Shown in pieces: positions 16,727 to 26,800 of a stretch of DNA of 53,231 bases. The notes under the pieces are model-generated. The model did no database searches. It was not told where the DNA came from and saw only the letters and a list, made by a program, of their open reading frames with translations. Numbering within the stretch: the stretch's first letter is position 1; each line of letters begins with the position of its first letter. This stretch comes from Spirochaetota bacterium (GTDB lineage: Bacteria; Spirochaetota; Spirochaetia; SPDA01; JAJSAL01). The stretch lies in NCBI GenBank assembly GCA_024274705.1, contig JAJSAL010000182.1:1-53231 (forward strand), read 5' to 3'. Both the position numbers and the translations under genes were made by a program.

Positions 16727-17710
16727 ATGAGAGAATTATCGTACGCTGAAGCATTAAGAGAAGCAATGAGTGAGGAAATGCGGAAAGACCGGAACGTGTT
16801 TCTCATAGGAGAGGATGTAGCCCGGGGTTACCGGGGAGCTTTCGGTGTGTCTACAGGAATGTTCGAAGAGTTTGGAGAAAAACAGGTCATCGACACACCA
16901 ATCTGTGAGGCATCTATCGTTGGGTGCGCCCTCGGGGCGGCAATGATGGGAATGAAGCCCATAGCGGAGATCATGTTCGAAGACTTCCTAACGGTGTGTT
17001 TCGATACCCTGGTAAATCAGGCGGCGAAACTGAAGTTCATGTCCAACGGGCAGTACCATGCCAATATTGTTGTACGGACCCCCGGCGGGACCCGGGGCGG
17101 AACAGGACCCCATCACTCCCAGTGCCTGGAAGCACTGTTCATGCATGTACCGGGCCTCCAGGTTGCAGTCCCTGCATCACCGTATGATGCCAAGGGACTT
17201 TTGAAGACCGCGATTCACAACGGTGAACCTGTCCTCTTTTTCGAACATAAAATGCTCTACAAACTCAAAGGGGATGTACCGGAAGGGGAGTACACCATTC
17301 CTTTCGGGGAAGGGAGGATCGTACGGGAAGGGAAGGATCTTACGGTGATTGCTGTCTCCAACATGGTAACAATCGCCGGGGAAGCAGCGGAAGCCTTACA
17401 AGAGCAGACCGGCCTGGATATCGAAATCATCGACCCCAGGACCCTGGTTCCCCTGGACATGGAGATGATCGGAGAGTCGGTGAAAAAGACCCATAAGGCA
17501 GTGATCCTGGAAGAAGGGGTCCTGCGTGCAGGAGTGGGTTCCGAGATTACCGCCGTGATAAACGACACCGTATTCGACTGGCTCGATTTCCCGGTAAAGC
17601 GGATTGCTGCAAGAAATATGCCGATACCCATGACGCCCCGTATGGAAGAGGCTGTTATTCCCGGAAAGGACAGGGTGGTGCAGGAAATCCGGGATTTCCT
17701 GGGAAAATAG
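16727..17710 (+). CDS. acoB: Acetoin/2-oxoacid dehydrogenase E1 beta
   Basis: Second half of the E1 heterotetramer, a transketolase-like pyrimidine-binding subunit of 327 residues. It begins MRELSYAEALREAMSEEM, has IGEDVARGYRGAFGVS, the FEDFLTVCFDTLVNQAAKL core and the C-terminal domain DLTVIAVSNMV. I chose the ATG at 16727 because a GGAG lies just before it; an earlier in-frame start would run into E1alpha. E2 follows 2 bases after its stop. E1beta is intact although E1alpha is interrupted. Confidence 0.9.
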   Translation: MRELSYAEALREAMSEEMRKDRNVFLIGEDVARGYRGAFGVSTGMFEEFGEKQVIDTPICEASIVGCALGAAMMGMKPIAEIMFEDFLTVCFDTLVNQAAKLKFMSNGQYHANIVVRTPGGTRGGTGPHHSQCLEALFMHVPGLQVAVPASPYDAKGLLKTAIHNGEPVLFFEHKMLYKLKGDVPEGEYTIPFGEGRIVREGKDLTVIAVSNMVTIAGEAAEALQEQTGLDIEIIDPRTLVPLDMEMIGESVKKTHKAVILEEGVLRAGVGSEITAVINDTVFDWLDFPVKRIAARNMPIPMTPRMEEAVIPGKDRVVQEIRDFLGK

Positions 17711-17712
17711 GC

Positions 17713-18984
17713 ATGGAAGCGATTATCATGCCCGTACTGGGCCTGGGAATGGAATCCGGAACGATCACCGGCTGGCTTAAGAAAGAGGGGGACTCCCTAG
17801 AGAAAGGGGAAGCCCTCTTCGAAGTGGAAACGGACAAACTCACCTCGGAGGTGGAATCCTCAGCATCGGGCATCCTGTTAAAGATTGTGCATGGTCCCGG
17901 TGATGATGTACCGGTAAACGAAGTAATTGGATATGTGGGGGAACAGGGGGAAGCCGTTCCGGAAACCGGGGAACCGGAACATTCAGCTCTGTCGCCCCTT
18001 GCGAGGGATGTGGCTTCTTCGAATAACCTTGACCTTTCGGGTGTAGAGGGAAGCGGAATCGGCGGCAGAATAGTAACAAAAGACCTGGACGGGGTTGACC
18101 CGTCCGGTGAGAAAAGAGTTTTTATCTCTCCCTACGCCAGGAAGATTGCGGGAGAATTAGGTATAGACTTAAGTAAACCGGGTATTTCCGGCAGTGCTCC
18201 CGGTGGGAGGATCATCAGTGATGATGTCCTGGCCCGGGCTGAACATGTGGGTCAGGGTTCGGGTGACGCAAGGACTGCAGCCGGCGCTCCTGGAGAACTG
18301 GAACGGCAGCCCCTGTCAGGTATGCGTAAAGTGATTGCAGACCGGATGACCCTTTCAAAAACCTCTATCCCTCATTTCGGGCTGCGGAGTGTTGCCTCTG
18401 CTGATGCGCTCATCCTGTTTCGGGAAAGGATCAAGCGGACCGCCCGGGACCTGCTGGGAGTACGCATAACCTATACGGATATCCTGATTAAGATTTGTGC
18501 TCTCGCTTTACGGAACCATCCCGAACTCAACGCTTCCCTGGTGCAGGATGAGTGTGTTCTCTATAAGGATATCAATATCGGTTTTGCCGTGGCCCTTAAG
18601 AACGGCATTGTGGTGCCTACCATCAGAAGCGCCGATACCCTCGGGCTGGCAGACATAGCCCGGCGCAAGGACGAACTGTCAGCGAAAGCAAAGGCAGGAT
18701 CCATCGCTTTGGACGAAATAGGAGGGGGGACCTTCACCCTTACCAACCTGGGGATGTACAGGGTGCGGTCAGCTTCACCGGTGATCAATCCTCCCCAGGC
18801 AGCCATCCTTGCGGTGGGAGAAATTTACCGGGAACCGGCTGTCATCGATGAACAGGTAGGTATCGGCTCTTTTCTCGAGTTTTCCCTGGCATGCGATCAC
18901 CGCCTGGTAGACGGGGTTAAAGGTGCGGAATTCCTCTCCACGATCGTGGAATTCGTGGAGCAGCCGGCTATCCTGGCACTCTGA
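17713..18984 (+). CDS. acoC: Dihydrolipoamide acyltransferase E2
   Basis: E2 core of the complex, which transfers the acyl group from lipoyl-lysine to CoA. It has an N-terminal lipoyl domain (residues 1-78, lipoyl lysine K42 in VETDKLTSEV) and a catalytic domain from about 200 to the end with H396xxxD400G (CDHRLVDGVKG). Between them are two peripheral-subunit-binding motifs rather than one: LSPLARDVASSNNLDLSGVE (93-112) and ISPYARKIAGELGIDLSKPG (138-157), each ending in a GGRI segment. No E3 gene is nearby, so E3 must come from elsewhere. The 423-residue length is normal. Confidence 0.9.
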   Translation: MEAIIMPVLGLGMESGTITGWLKKEGDSLEKGEALFEVETDKLTSEVESSASGILLKIVHGPGDDVPVNEVIGYVGEQGEAVPETGEPEHSALSPLARDVASSNNLDLSGVEGSGIGGRIVTKDLDGVDPSGEKRVFISPYARKIAGELGIDLSKPGISGSAPGGRIISDDVLARAEHVGQGSGDARTAAGAPGELERQPLSGMRKVIADRMTLSKTSIPHFGLRSVASADALILFRERIKRTARDLLGVRITYTDILIKICALALRNHPELNASLVQDECVLYKDINIGFAVALKNGIVVPTIRSADTLGLADIARRKDELSAKAKAGSIALDEIGGGTFTLTNLGMYRVRSASPVINPPQAAILAVGEIYREPAVIDEQVGIGSFLEFSLACDHRLVDGVKGAEFLSTIVEFVEQPAILAL

Positions 18985-19022
18985 AATAACGTTCCGCCCG
19001 CTGGTAGCAACGAACAGCTTTC

Positions 19023-19051
19023 TTGACAGATGGTAAACCTGCCTTCATACT
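19023..19051 (+). promoter_or_regulatory. Candidate promoter of the SMP-30-like gene
   Basis: TTGACA (19023-19028), a 17-bp spacer and CATACT (19046-19051) lie 78 bases upstream of the chosen start. It lies in the 144-base gap after E2, so the lactonase gene probably has its own promoter. Confidence 0.5.
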
Positions 19052-19128
19052 ACTGGTCCCATCATACGTGAATACACCGTGAACATATTTCCGGGATCCG
19101 GATGCGATCCGGTAAAGTGAGGTACACC

Positions 19129-20004
19129 ATGAGCGAACTTGAGCATCTTCTCCCTGTACAAAACATGTGCGGAGAGATTCCCAACTGGGTCCCTGAGAAA
19201 AAGGCGGTATACTGGTCAGATTTCGACGGACGAAAGTTTTACCGGTATTATCCCGGCACGGGGAAATACGAATGCGATGACCTTGTTCTCATGATCGGAG
19301 GATGGGGCCGGCGGAAGCAGGGAGGTTGGATCACCTCCACGGAAAAGGGAATCGCCTTCTGGGACGAAGATACCCTGGAATTCGAAATTCTGGCTGATCC
19401 GGAAAAGGACAACGATAACATCACCTACGGCGACGGGGCAGTAGACCGGGACGGAAGGTTCCTGGTGGGCACCATGGATTTCGTGACCTTTGACGCGCCG
19501 AACAGTACTCTGTACAGCTACTACCCGGATGGAATCTTAAAGAAACTTGACGACGGGTTCGCCCTTTCCAACGGCATAGGCTTCAGCCCCGACGGCACAG
19601 TACTCTATTTCACCGACATGTTTCACCGCCGTATCGTTGCGTACGACTATAACCGGAGTACCGGTCATGTTTCGGGCAAACGGACTTTTACGGTCATTCC
19701 TGAAGAGAAAGGATACCCTGACGGCCTCATCGTGGATTCATGCGGATACGTGTGGAGCTGCCACTGGGGGGGGTCACTCATCACCCGGTACACACCGGAT
19801 GGCGGGATCGATAGAACCGTTGAATTACCGGTACCTAATGTCGCCTGCTGTGCTTTCTGCGGGGAAGACCTTACGGACCTGTATATCACCACCGCATGGA
19901 AGGGCTTAAGCGGGCAGGGCCGGAAAGATTACCCCCTGTCCGGGGATGTGTTCCGCCTCAAAACCGATATTCAGGGGCTCTTAGAGCCGAAGTTTGCCGG
20001 ATGA
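19129..20004 (+). CDS. SMP-30/gluconolactonase-like hydrolase
   Basis: A 291-residue six-bladed beta-propeller of the SMP-30/gluconolactonase family. These metal-dependent enzymes open sugar lactones. Family features are GEIPNWVPEKKAVYWSDF near the start (the metal-binding glutamate), GRFLVGTMDF, SNGIGFSPDGTVLYFTD and YPDGLIVDSCGYVW, where N and D are the expected metal ligands. I chose ATG 19129, preceded by GTGAGG, over an in-frame start 27 bases earlier. Together with the sugar-sensing regulator nearby it suggests oxidation of a sugar to a lactone and acid. The exact substrate cannot be read from sequence. Confidence 0.85.
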   Translation: MSELEHLLPVQNMCGEIPNWVPEKKAVYWSDFDGRKFYRYYPGTGKYECDDLVLMIGGWGRRKQGGWITSTEKGIAFWDEDTLEFEILADPEKDNDNITYGDGAVDRDGRFLVGTMDFVTFDAPNSTLYSYYPDGILKKLDDGFALSNGIGFSPDGTVLYFTDMFHRRIVAYDYNRSTGHVSGKRTFTVIPEEKGYPDGLIVDSCGYVWSCHWGGSLITRYTPDGGIDRTVELPVPNVACCAFCGEDLTDLYITTAWKGLSGQGRKDYPLSGDVFRLKTDIQGLLEPKFAG

Positions 20005-20176
20005 GAATCTTGATACATTGCAAGTGTCCTTTATATCGTCGTGGTAAGCCGGTCTGAACATGAATGGCACACCGTAATCCTTAAGCCGTTAACCCGACAG
20101 TGTCAATACGTGTTACCCGGGGAAGCTTCGATAAAGTCTTGACCTTTACAGGATTGAGTGAGAAAAAGGTATACAT

Positions 20177-22828
20177 ATGAAACGACTGAACATTGATATT
20201 ATCAAGAAAGAGATATCCCACACGGATGTCATTTTTAAAAGAGGCGAACATCTCTTTTTCCTGGGAAATTACACCCTGGTAGACGGGACACCGGAAGAGG
20301 GGAGTTATTCCTACTCCTTCGACGGCAATTATGGAGAGTATCATGTTGCCGTTTCGCTTGCCGGCGATGGAGTGAAGGGGACCTGTTCCTGTCCCTATCC
20401 CCATGGCGGCTGCAAGCACATCGTTGCCGCGTGTCTTGATATAAAGCAGAGGCTGGACAGGGAACAAACATCCGGGGACAGGGAAACTGTACCTGAGGAA
20501 TACCTTACGCCTGAAGAGATAAAAGAAATAGCCCTTGAAGGGAGGAAGGAGCGGGCAAAAAAGGAAAAATTCATCCTGGACCGTGGTGAGATGTATAAGG
20601 GTACACATATCGTGAAGAGCCCAAAAGGGAGTGAATATACAGTCACGATATATTCCCCGGCAGATCGATCCGGTCACTGTACTTGCCCCGATTTCGCAAG
20701 AAACCATCTGGATACCTGTAAGCATCTTTTGTTTGTCTACGATCAATTTGAAAAAGAGAGTGGTTTCCCGGGTATAGCCGGCAAAGAACTATTTCCTTTT
20801 GTCCATATCATCTATAGCTCAAGGCAGGAAAAGCCTTTTTGTTACCATGAAAAAATAAATGATCCTGAACTCTTAAAGGCAATCGGTTCACTATTCAATG
20901 AAAAGGGTATGTATACACGAAAGAGCCTGGACCGGTTATATGCTCTGTTTTCCACGTACGGAGAAAATGAATTAATACGGTTTGATGATTTTCTTTTAAG
21001 CAGGATGGAAGATATCCTGTACCGGAAAGAAGTGGCAAAAATACAGCGTAAATACAAACAGGACTTTTCTTTTTTAAAAGGGGACCTTTACCCTTATCAG
21101 GAAGAGGGGGTCTTGTTTGCGGTTTTTAAAAAATCCGCCATTATTGCGGATGAGATGGGTCTGGGGAAAACCCTTCAGGCAATTGCCGTTGCTGTGATAA
21201 AAAAACAAATTTTCGGTTTCAGCAAGGTGTTGGTGGTAACTCCGGCATCGGTTAAAGAGCAATGGAAAAAGGAGATCGGGAAATTTACAGGAGAGCAGGC
21301 AGTTGTTGTTTCCGGAAGCCGAAAGAATCGGCAGCAGCTCTACTCGACAGGAGAACAATTATTCAAAATTACCAATTACGAAGCAGTCTTACGGGACAGT
21401 AGTACAATATCCGAATGGTGCCCGGATTTGATAATTCTTGATGAAGCCCAGCGGATAAAAAATTTTGAAACCAAAACTCACCAGGCTGTACTGAAAATAC
21501 CCCACAATCACTCCCTGGTCATTACCGGGACTCCTCTTGAAAATAAACTCGAAGATATTTACAGCATTGTTCAGTTTTCCGACCCCGGGCTTTTCTCTCC
21601 TTTATGGGCTTTTGCGGCGAACCATTTCAATGTGAGCAGGAAAAAAAAGAACTCTGTTTTAGGATACAGAAACCTGGATGTCGTCCGTGAAAAACTTAAA
21701 AGTTTGGTAATACGCAGAAGGAGGGAAGATGTTTTTGAAAGCTTACCGGATCAGATAGTGAATAATTATTATCTTGATCTTTCACCGAAACAGCTTGATA
21801 TACATCAGGGGTATGCACAAAGTCTTCTCCGTATTATCAACAAGAAAGTACTTACCCCGATGGATATCAAACGCATCCAGATGATTTTGCTGAAGATGCG
21901 AATGGTCTGCAACTCAACGTATTTAATTGATAAAAAATCCAATATTTCTCCTAAACTGGTGGAACTGGTTTCGGTGCTTAAAGAGCTGGTTCTATCGAAC
22001 AAGCGGAAAGTCCTCATCTTTTCCGAATGGACTACCATGACCTATCTTGTCGGTAAAGTGCTTTCCGAATTGGGTATCGATTTCATAGAATATTCCGGCA
22101 AAATTCCTCCGGCAAAGCGGCAGGTTCTGGTACAGGAATTCCATGACAATCCGGACTGTATGGTTTTTCTATCCACCGACGCGGGAGGCGTAGGTTTAAA
22201 TCTACAGAATGCCGACTGCCTCATCAACATCGAATTGCCATGGAACCCGGCCAAACTAAATCAACGGATCGGCCGTATAAACAGGATAGGACAAAAGAGC
22301 AGTAAGATTCATATCGTCAATATGATATGTAAGAACTCCATTGAAGAGAAGGTGCTGGCAGGCATCAATCTGAAGCAGGAACTTTTTGATGCTTTGTTCG
22401 AAGGAGGAGCGGAAGAAGTCGATTTCAGCCGGGAGAATAAAAACAAGTTTATTAACCAAATCCGCGCCATGTTCGAAGAAGAAGTTGTTGAAGCCCGCGG
22501 TGAAAAACAGGAAGGACCGGAGCTCGATGAAAAAACGCCTCACTATCTTAATCCGGAAGTTTTCAAAGAAAAAGAAATGGAAATTGATATAGCGGCGGAA
22601 GAATCGCCGGAGGTCTTTAGCGATGGACAGGATGAAAAAGGGCAAGAGAAAAACGAAGTAAAAACAAAGGAGCTGGAGTCCGTGTTGAACCAGGGGTTTT
22701 CTTTCCTGAATGCCCTTTCCCAAATGGCCACCGGAAAACCGCTGGTTGAAGGGGAGGGGGGGAAGGCAATCGAAATAGATCGGCAGACCGGCGAGGTGAT
22801 CATGAGATTCAAGCTTCCAGGGATATAA
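20177..22828 (+). CDS. SWIM/SNF2-family helicase
   Basis: An 883-residue ATP-driven DNA translocase. It has two SWIM zinc fingers (C70, C72, C79, H81 and C168, C170, C181, H183). A SNF2 ATPase follows: ADEMGLGKTLQAI near 325, LDEAQRIKN (DEAQ), VITGTPLENKLEDIY, and the C-lobe with STDAGGVGLNLQ and the arginine motif QRIGRINRIGQ. The C-terminal 150 residues are charged and low in complexity. Such proteins are common in bacteria, with roles in repair or transcription largely unproven. The stop is 1 base from the SMUG1-like start, so the two are surely co-translated. Upstream, 20005-20176 holds no gene. Confidence 0.88.
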   Translation: MKRLNIDIIKKEISHTDVIFKRGEHLFFLGNYTLVDGTPEEGSYSYSFDGNYGEYHVAVSLAGDGVKGTCSCPYPHGGCKHIVAACLDIKQRLDREQTSGDRETVPEEYLTPEEIKEIALEGRKERAKKEKFILDRGEMYKGTHIVKSPKGSEYTVTIYSPADRSGHCTCPDFARNHLDTCKHLLFVYDQFEKESGFPGIAGKELFPFVHIIYSSRQEKPFCYHEKINDPELLKAIGSLFNEKGMYTRKSLDRLYALFSTYGENELIRFDDFLLSRMEDILYRKEVAKIQRKYKQDFSFLKGDLYPYQEEGVLFAVFKKSAIIADEMGLGKTLQAIAVAVIKKQIFGFSKVLVVTPASVKEQWKKEIGKFTGEQAVVVSGSRKNRQQLYSTGEQLFKITNYEAVLRDSSTISEWCPDLIILDEAQRIKNFETKTHQAVLKIPHNHSLVITGTPLENKLEDIYSIVQFSDPGLFSPLWAFAANHFNVSRKKKNSVLGYRNLDVVREKLKSLVIRRRREDVFESLPDQIVNNYYLDLSPKQLDIHQGYAQSLLRIINKKVLTPMDIKRIQMILLKMRMVCNSTYLIDKKSNISPKLVELVSVLKELVLSNKRKVLIFSEWTTMTYLVGKVLSELGIDFIEYSGKIPPAKRQVLVQEFHDNPDCMVFLSTDAGGVGLNLQNADCLINIELPWNPAKLNQRIGRINRIGQKSSKIHIVNMICKNSIEEKVLAGINLKQELFDALFEGGAEEVDFSRENKNKFINQIRAMFEEEVVEARGEKQEGPELDEKTPHYLNPEVFKEKEMEIDIAAEESPEVFSDGQDEKGQEKNEVKTKELESVLNQGFSFLNALSQMATGKPLVEGEGGKAIEIDRQTGEVIMRFKLPGI

Positions 22829-22829
22829 A

Positions 22830-23552
22830 ATGCACGGCCGGATTTCAGAGCAGCTAAAAAAAGCGGCCCTTAAGATGACAGAGAAGCTGGCTGAGTTTAA
22901 GTTCGGCGGTATTGCCGCTTACGTATACAACCCAATCGATTACGCCGGGGAACCTTACCGTGATTACCTCGAACAATACGGAAATACAGAAAAAAAGATC
23001 CTTTTCCTGGGAATGAATCCCGGACCCTGGGGGATGGCACAGACAGGGGTTCCCTTCGGAGAGATCGCGTCCGTCAGGGATTGGCTGGGAATCCGGGGAC
23101 AGATCGGTGCTCCCAATACCGTCCATCCCAAGCGCCCGGTGCAGGGATGGGAGTGCCCGAAAAGTGAAGTCAGCGGCCGGAGATTATGGGGACTTATGAA
23201 GGAGCGGTTCGTCAAGCCGGAACGGTTTTTCGCCGATTCCTTTGTTATTAATTATTGCCCCCTTCTTTTTCTTGAAGAGACCGGCCGGAACCTGACTCCT
23301 GACAAACTTCCCGTTGAAGTACAGAGAGAAATCAATGCAATTTGCGACGGGCATTTAAGAACAGCAGTTGCATTGCTGAAACCGGATTGGCTTATCGGCG
23401 TGGGCCGGTACGCGGAGCGGTGCTTCCGGCGGGTAACACCTCATTCCCGGATAGACTTTATCATCCATCCCAGCCCTGCCAGCCCGGCGGCCAACCGGGG
23501 ATGGGCCAAGGCGGCTACAGACAAGCTGAAAGAACTGGGAATCTGGGATTGA
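22830..23552 (+). CDS. SMUG1-like uracil-DNA glycosylase
   Basis: A 240-residue base-excision enzyme of the single-strand-selective uracil glycosylase family. The first active-site motif is GMNPGPWGMAQTGVPFGE (residues 61-78) and the second is HPSPASPAANRGW (about 212-224). These match the SMUG1 signatures GMNPGPFGMAQTGVPFG and HPSPRNPxANKGW, with W for F in the first. It would remove uracil or oxidised pyrimidines from DNA. It starts 1 base after the SNF2 stop. The 286 bases after it contain no gene, only the promoter of the next operon. Confidence 0.92.
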   Translation: MHGRISEQLKKAALKMTEKLAEFKFGGIAAYVYNPIDYAGEPYRDYLEQYGNTEKKILFLGMNPGPWGMAQTGVPFGEIASVRDWLGIRGQIGAPNTVHPKRPVQGWECPKSEVSGRRLWGLMKERFVKPERFFADSFVINYCPLLFLEETGRNLTPDKLPVEVQREINAICDGHLRTAVALLKPDWLIGVGRYAERCFRRVTPHSRIDFIIHPSPASPAANRGWAKAATDKLKELGIWD

Positions 23553-23765
23553 AATGACAGGCTATCCTGTAGTTTCGCACGTCCCGGTGGTACCATGATT
23601 GTAAAACATTGTATCGAATTCGCGAAATCGCAGTACTCGAATTACATTGAGAATTATTCTTGCGAAATTTCAGAAATTTGGCTACGATACTGATAAGTTG
23701 AAAAGAATGTAGGAAAGTTTGTTGCGTTTCCGGCGGGAAGCACCCTTGTTTTACCTGAATTACGA

Positions 23766-23795
23766 TTGATCTGAAGTTTTTTAGGAAGCTATACT
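23766..23795 (+). promoter_or_regulatory. Candidate promoter of the defence operon
   Basis: TTGATC (23766-23771), an 18-bp spacer and TATACT (23790-23795) lie 43 bases before the large helicase gene, which has a GAGG ribosome site at 23825-23828. The rest of the gap 23553-23838 is AT-richer than its surroundings and holds nothing else I can name. No further clear promoter or terminator was noticed before 36029. Confidence 0.45.
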
Positions 23796-23838
23796 TTATG
23801 GCATACGAATCATGCAGATGGTATGAGGATTCGGTAAT

Positions 23839-26800
23839 ATGACGAAATTGCTGGACAACAAGGGACAAGGAAAGGTTGGCGACGCCCTTGCAAGAAGCAT
23901 ACAGGCAAATGCCCGCCTCGCCATTCTGTCCAGCCTCTTCTCCGTCTACGGTTACTCTACCCTTAAAAAGAAACTGACACGGGCAGGCTCACTGCGTCTC
24001 CTCATTCCTTCAAACAACGGCGCTGCAGCAGCCGGTGAAGAATGGCCATTCCGGATGGCGGGCCTTGCGGGAAGCTCGGCGGACAGGCGTTTCCGCAATT
24101 CTTTGAACCTGGCGGAAATCGCCCGTGAGTGTGCCCAGTGGCTGCAGCAGAAAGCCGGGATCAGGGCGGTCTCATTGCCGGTTTTCCAGAACCTGTTTCA
24201 CATCGAGAACCCTGACGGCAGCACCATAGCCATTCACGGCAGCTCACAGTTCACATCGGCGGGGCTCGGGGCTGTACCATCGGATGGGTATGAGATGAAC
24301 ACCTGCTTCACGACAGCGGCGGAAACGGCAAGCCTCCTGAAATGGTTTGACTCGATATGGTCAAACTCCGAGGCTACGAGAGACATCAAAGCCCTTGTGA
24401 TGGCTCAGCTTGAAAGCATCTTCGCCAGCAAATCTCCAGAGCTCGTATATTTCCTGACGCTGTACAACGTGTTCCGGGAGTACCTTGGCGAACTCGAAGA
24501 AGATAAGATAATCAAAACGAAAACCGGCATTAAAGATACCCTCGTATGGGGCAAGCTATACCGCTTTCAGCGGGATGGCGTACTCGGCGCGATCGACAAG
24601 ATCGAAAAATACAACGGATGCATCATCGCCGACAGCGTCGGCCTCGGCAAGACGTTCGAGGCCTTGGCGATCATCAAGTACTACGAGCTCCGCAATGACC
24701 GAGTCCTGGTCCTGTGTCCCAAGAAACTACGTGAAAACTGGACCCTTTACACGGTCAATGACCGGCGGAACATCTTCGCCTCCGACAGGTTCAACTTCGA
24801 TGTCCTCAATCATACCGACCTGACTCGATTTGGCGGGAAATCCGGCGAGATCAACCTCGAAACCATCAACTGGGGTAATTACGACCTCGTTGTGATCGAT
24901 GAGTCTCATAACTTCCGAAATAACCCACCCCGAAAGGACGGGGTGACGCGGTACTCGCGGCTCATGCGCGAAATCATCAAATCGGGGGTGAAAACAAAGG
25001 TTCTCATGCTTTCCGCGACGCCCGTCAACAGCAGGATGAACGACCTGAAGAACCAGGTGGCGTTCATCACGGAAGGTGTGGATGACGCCCTCTACAGTTG
25101 CGGCATCGCCAGCATTGAGCAGACGCTCCGTAGGGCGCAGACGAGATTCAACCAGTGGCTCCGGCTCGAAGCGGGTGAACGGACAACCGAGGGGCTCCTG
25201 GAGGCTTTGAACTTCGATTATTTCAAGCTGCTCGACCTGCTTACCATAGCCCGGTCCCGGAAGCATATCGAAAAATACTACGATCTCGACGAAGTCGGTT
25301 CATTCCCCGAGCGGGCAAAGCCGGTCAATATCAAAGCCTATGTCGATACCAAGGATATGTTTCCCGAACTTAAGGAGATTAATGGCGACATTCGCCGCCT
25401 CAACCTCGCATCCTACTCCCCTCTGAAATATGTCCTCACCGGCAAGCTCGAAGTATACAGCCGCAAGTACGACATGGAGGTGGCAGGGGGATCGGTATTC
25501 AAACAGATCGACCGGGAGGAAAGCTTGATTCACCTGATGCGCGTAAACCTGCTCAAGCGGATGGAGAGCTCGATCAATTCCTTTGCGCTCACGTTGGAAA
25601 GGCTTCTCGCAAATGTCCGCGACATCATCAGGCGCATCGATTCCCACGAGGAATCGGAAGTCGAAGAGCTGAATATCGAAGACATCGCGCTCGACGATGA
25701 CGACTTCGCTCCATACATGGTTGGCAGCAAAATCAAGGTCCTGCTTCATGATGTGGACCGCGTGCGGTGGAGACAGGAACTTGAAGAGGACGGGGAGCTT
25801 CTGGTTAAGTTACTTAGGGAGGCCCGGGAAATTGATGCTTCGCGTGACGAGAAACTACGTTGTCTGAAGGAGCGCATTGCCGCCAAGTGTGCCAACCCCA
25901 TCAATCCGGATAATAAGAAGGTCCTTATTTTCACCGCATTTGCCGATACGGCCGAATACCTGTACCGGAACATCGCTACCTGGGCCTGGGACGGGCTCGG
26001 CGTCCATTCAGCCCTTGTAACCGGCGGCAGCAGCGGCAACAAGACCACGATGCCCGGCCTCCGCAAGGACATCGCCACCATCATCACTTCGTTTTCTCCG
26101 CTATCGAAGGAGCGTGCCAAGATCGATGAGTCCCTTACGGATGAGATCAGCATCCTGATTTCCACCGACTGCCTTTCCGAGGGCCAGAACCTCCAGGACT
26201 GTGACTATGTCGTAAATTACGACATCCACTGGAACCCGGTCCGCATCATACAGCGGTTTGGCCGTATTGACCGTCTCGGCTCGCGGAACCGGGCCATTCA
26301 ACTCGTCAACTTCTGGCCGAACATGGAACTGGACGAATACATCAACCTGGAGGCACGGGTCTCCGGACGGATGGTGCTGCTCGACATCTCTGCTACCGGA
26401 GAGGAGAACATCATCGAGTTCCCCGGCTCCGGGAACATGAACGACCTGGAGTATCGCCGCCGCCAGCTCGAACAGCTCCAGAACGAGGTTCTGGACCTCG
26501 AGGACCTGGGGGGAAGCATCTCCATTACGGACATGACCCTCAGTGACTTCCGGATGGACCTGGCGGAGTACCTTAAAGAACACGCCGACCGCCTGGACCA
26601 CATGCCTCCCGGGGCTTTCGCCGTTACCCGCGTCGACGATCTAATCGAAGAGGAAGGTTTGAAGCCGGGCGTTATCTTCTGCCTCCGCAACGAGACGGCC
26701 AAAGTGAGAACGGACAGCACTTACCTGCCTGCGCCGCATATGTCGCGGCAGGCAGGCGCGCTGGCACCCTATTACCTGGTCTGGGTATCGGAGTCCGGCG

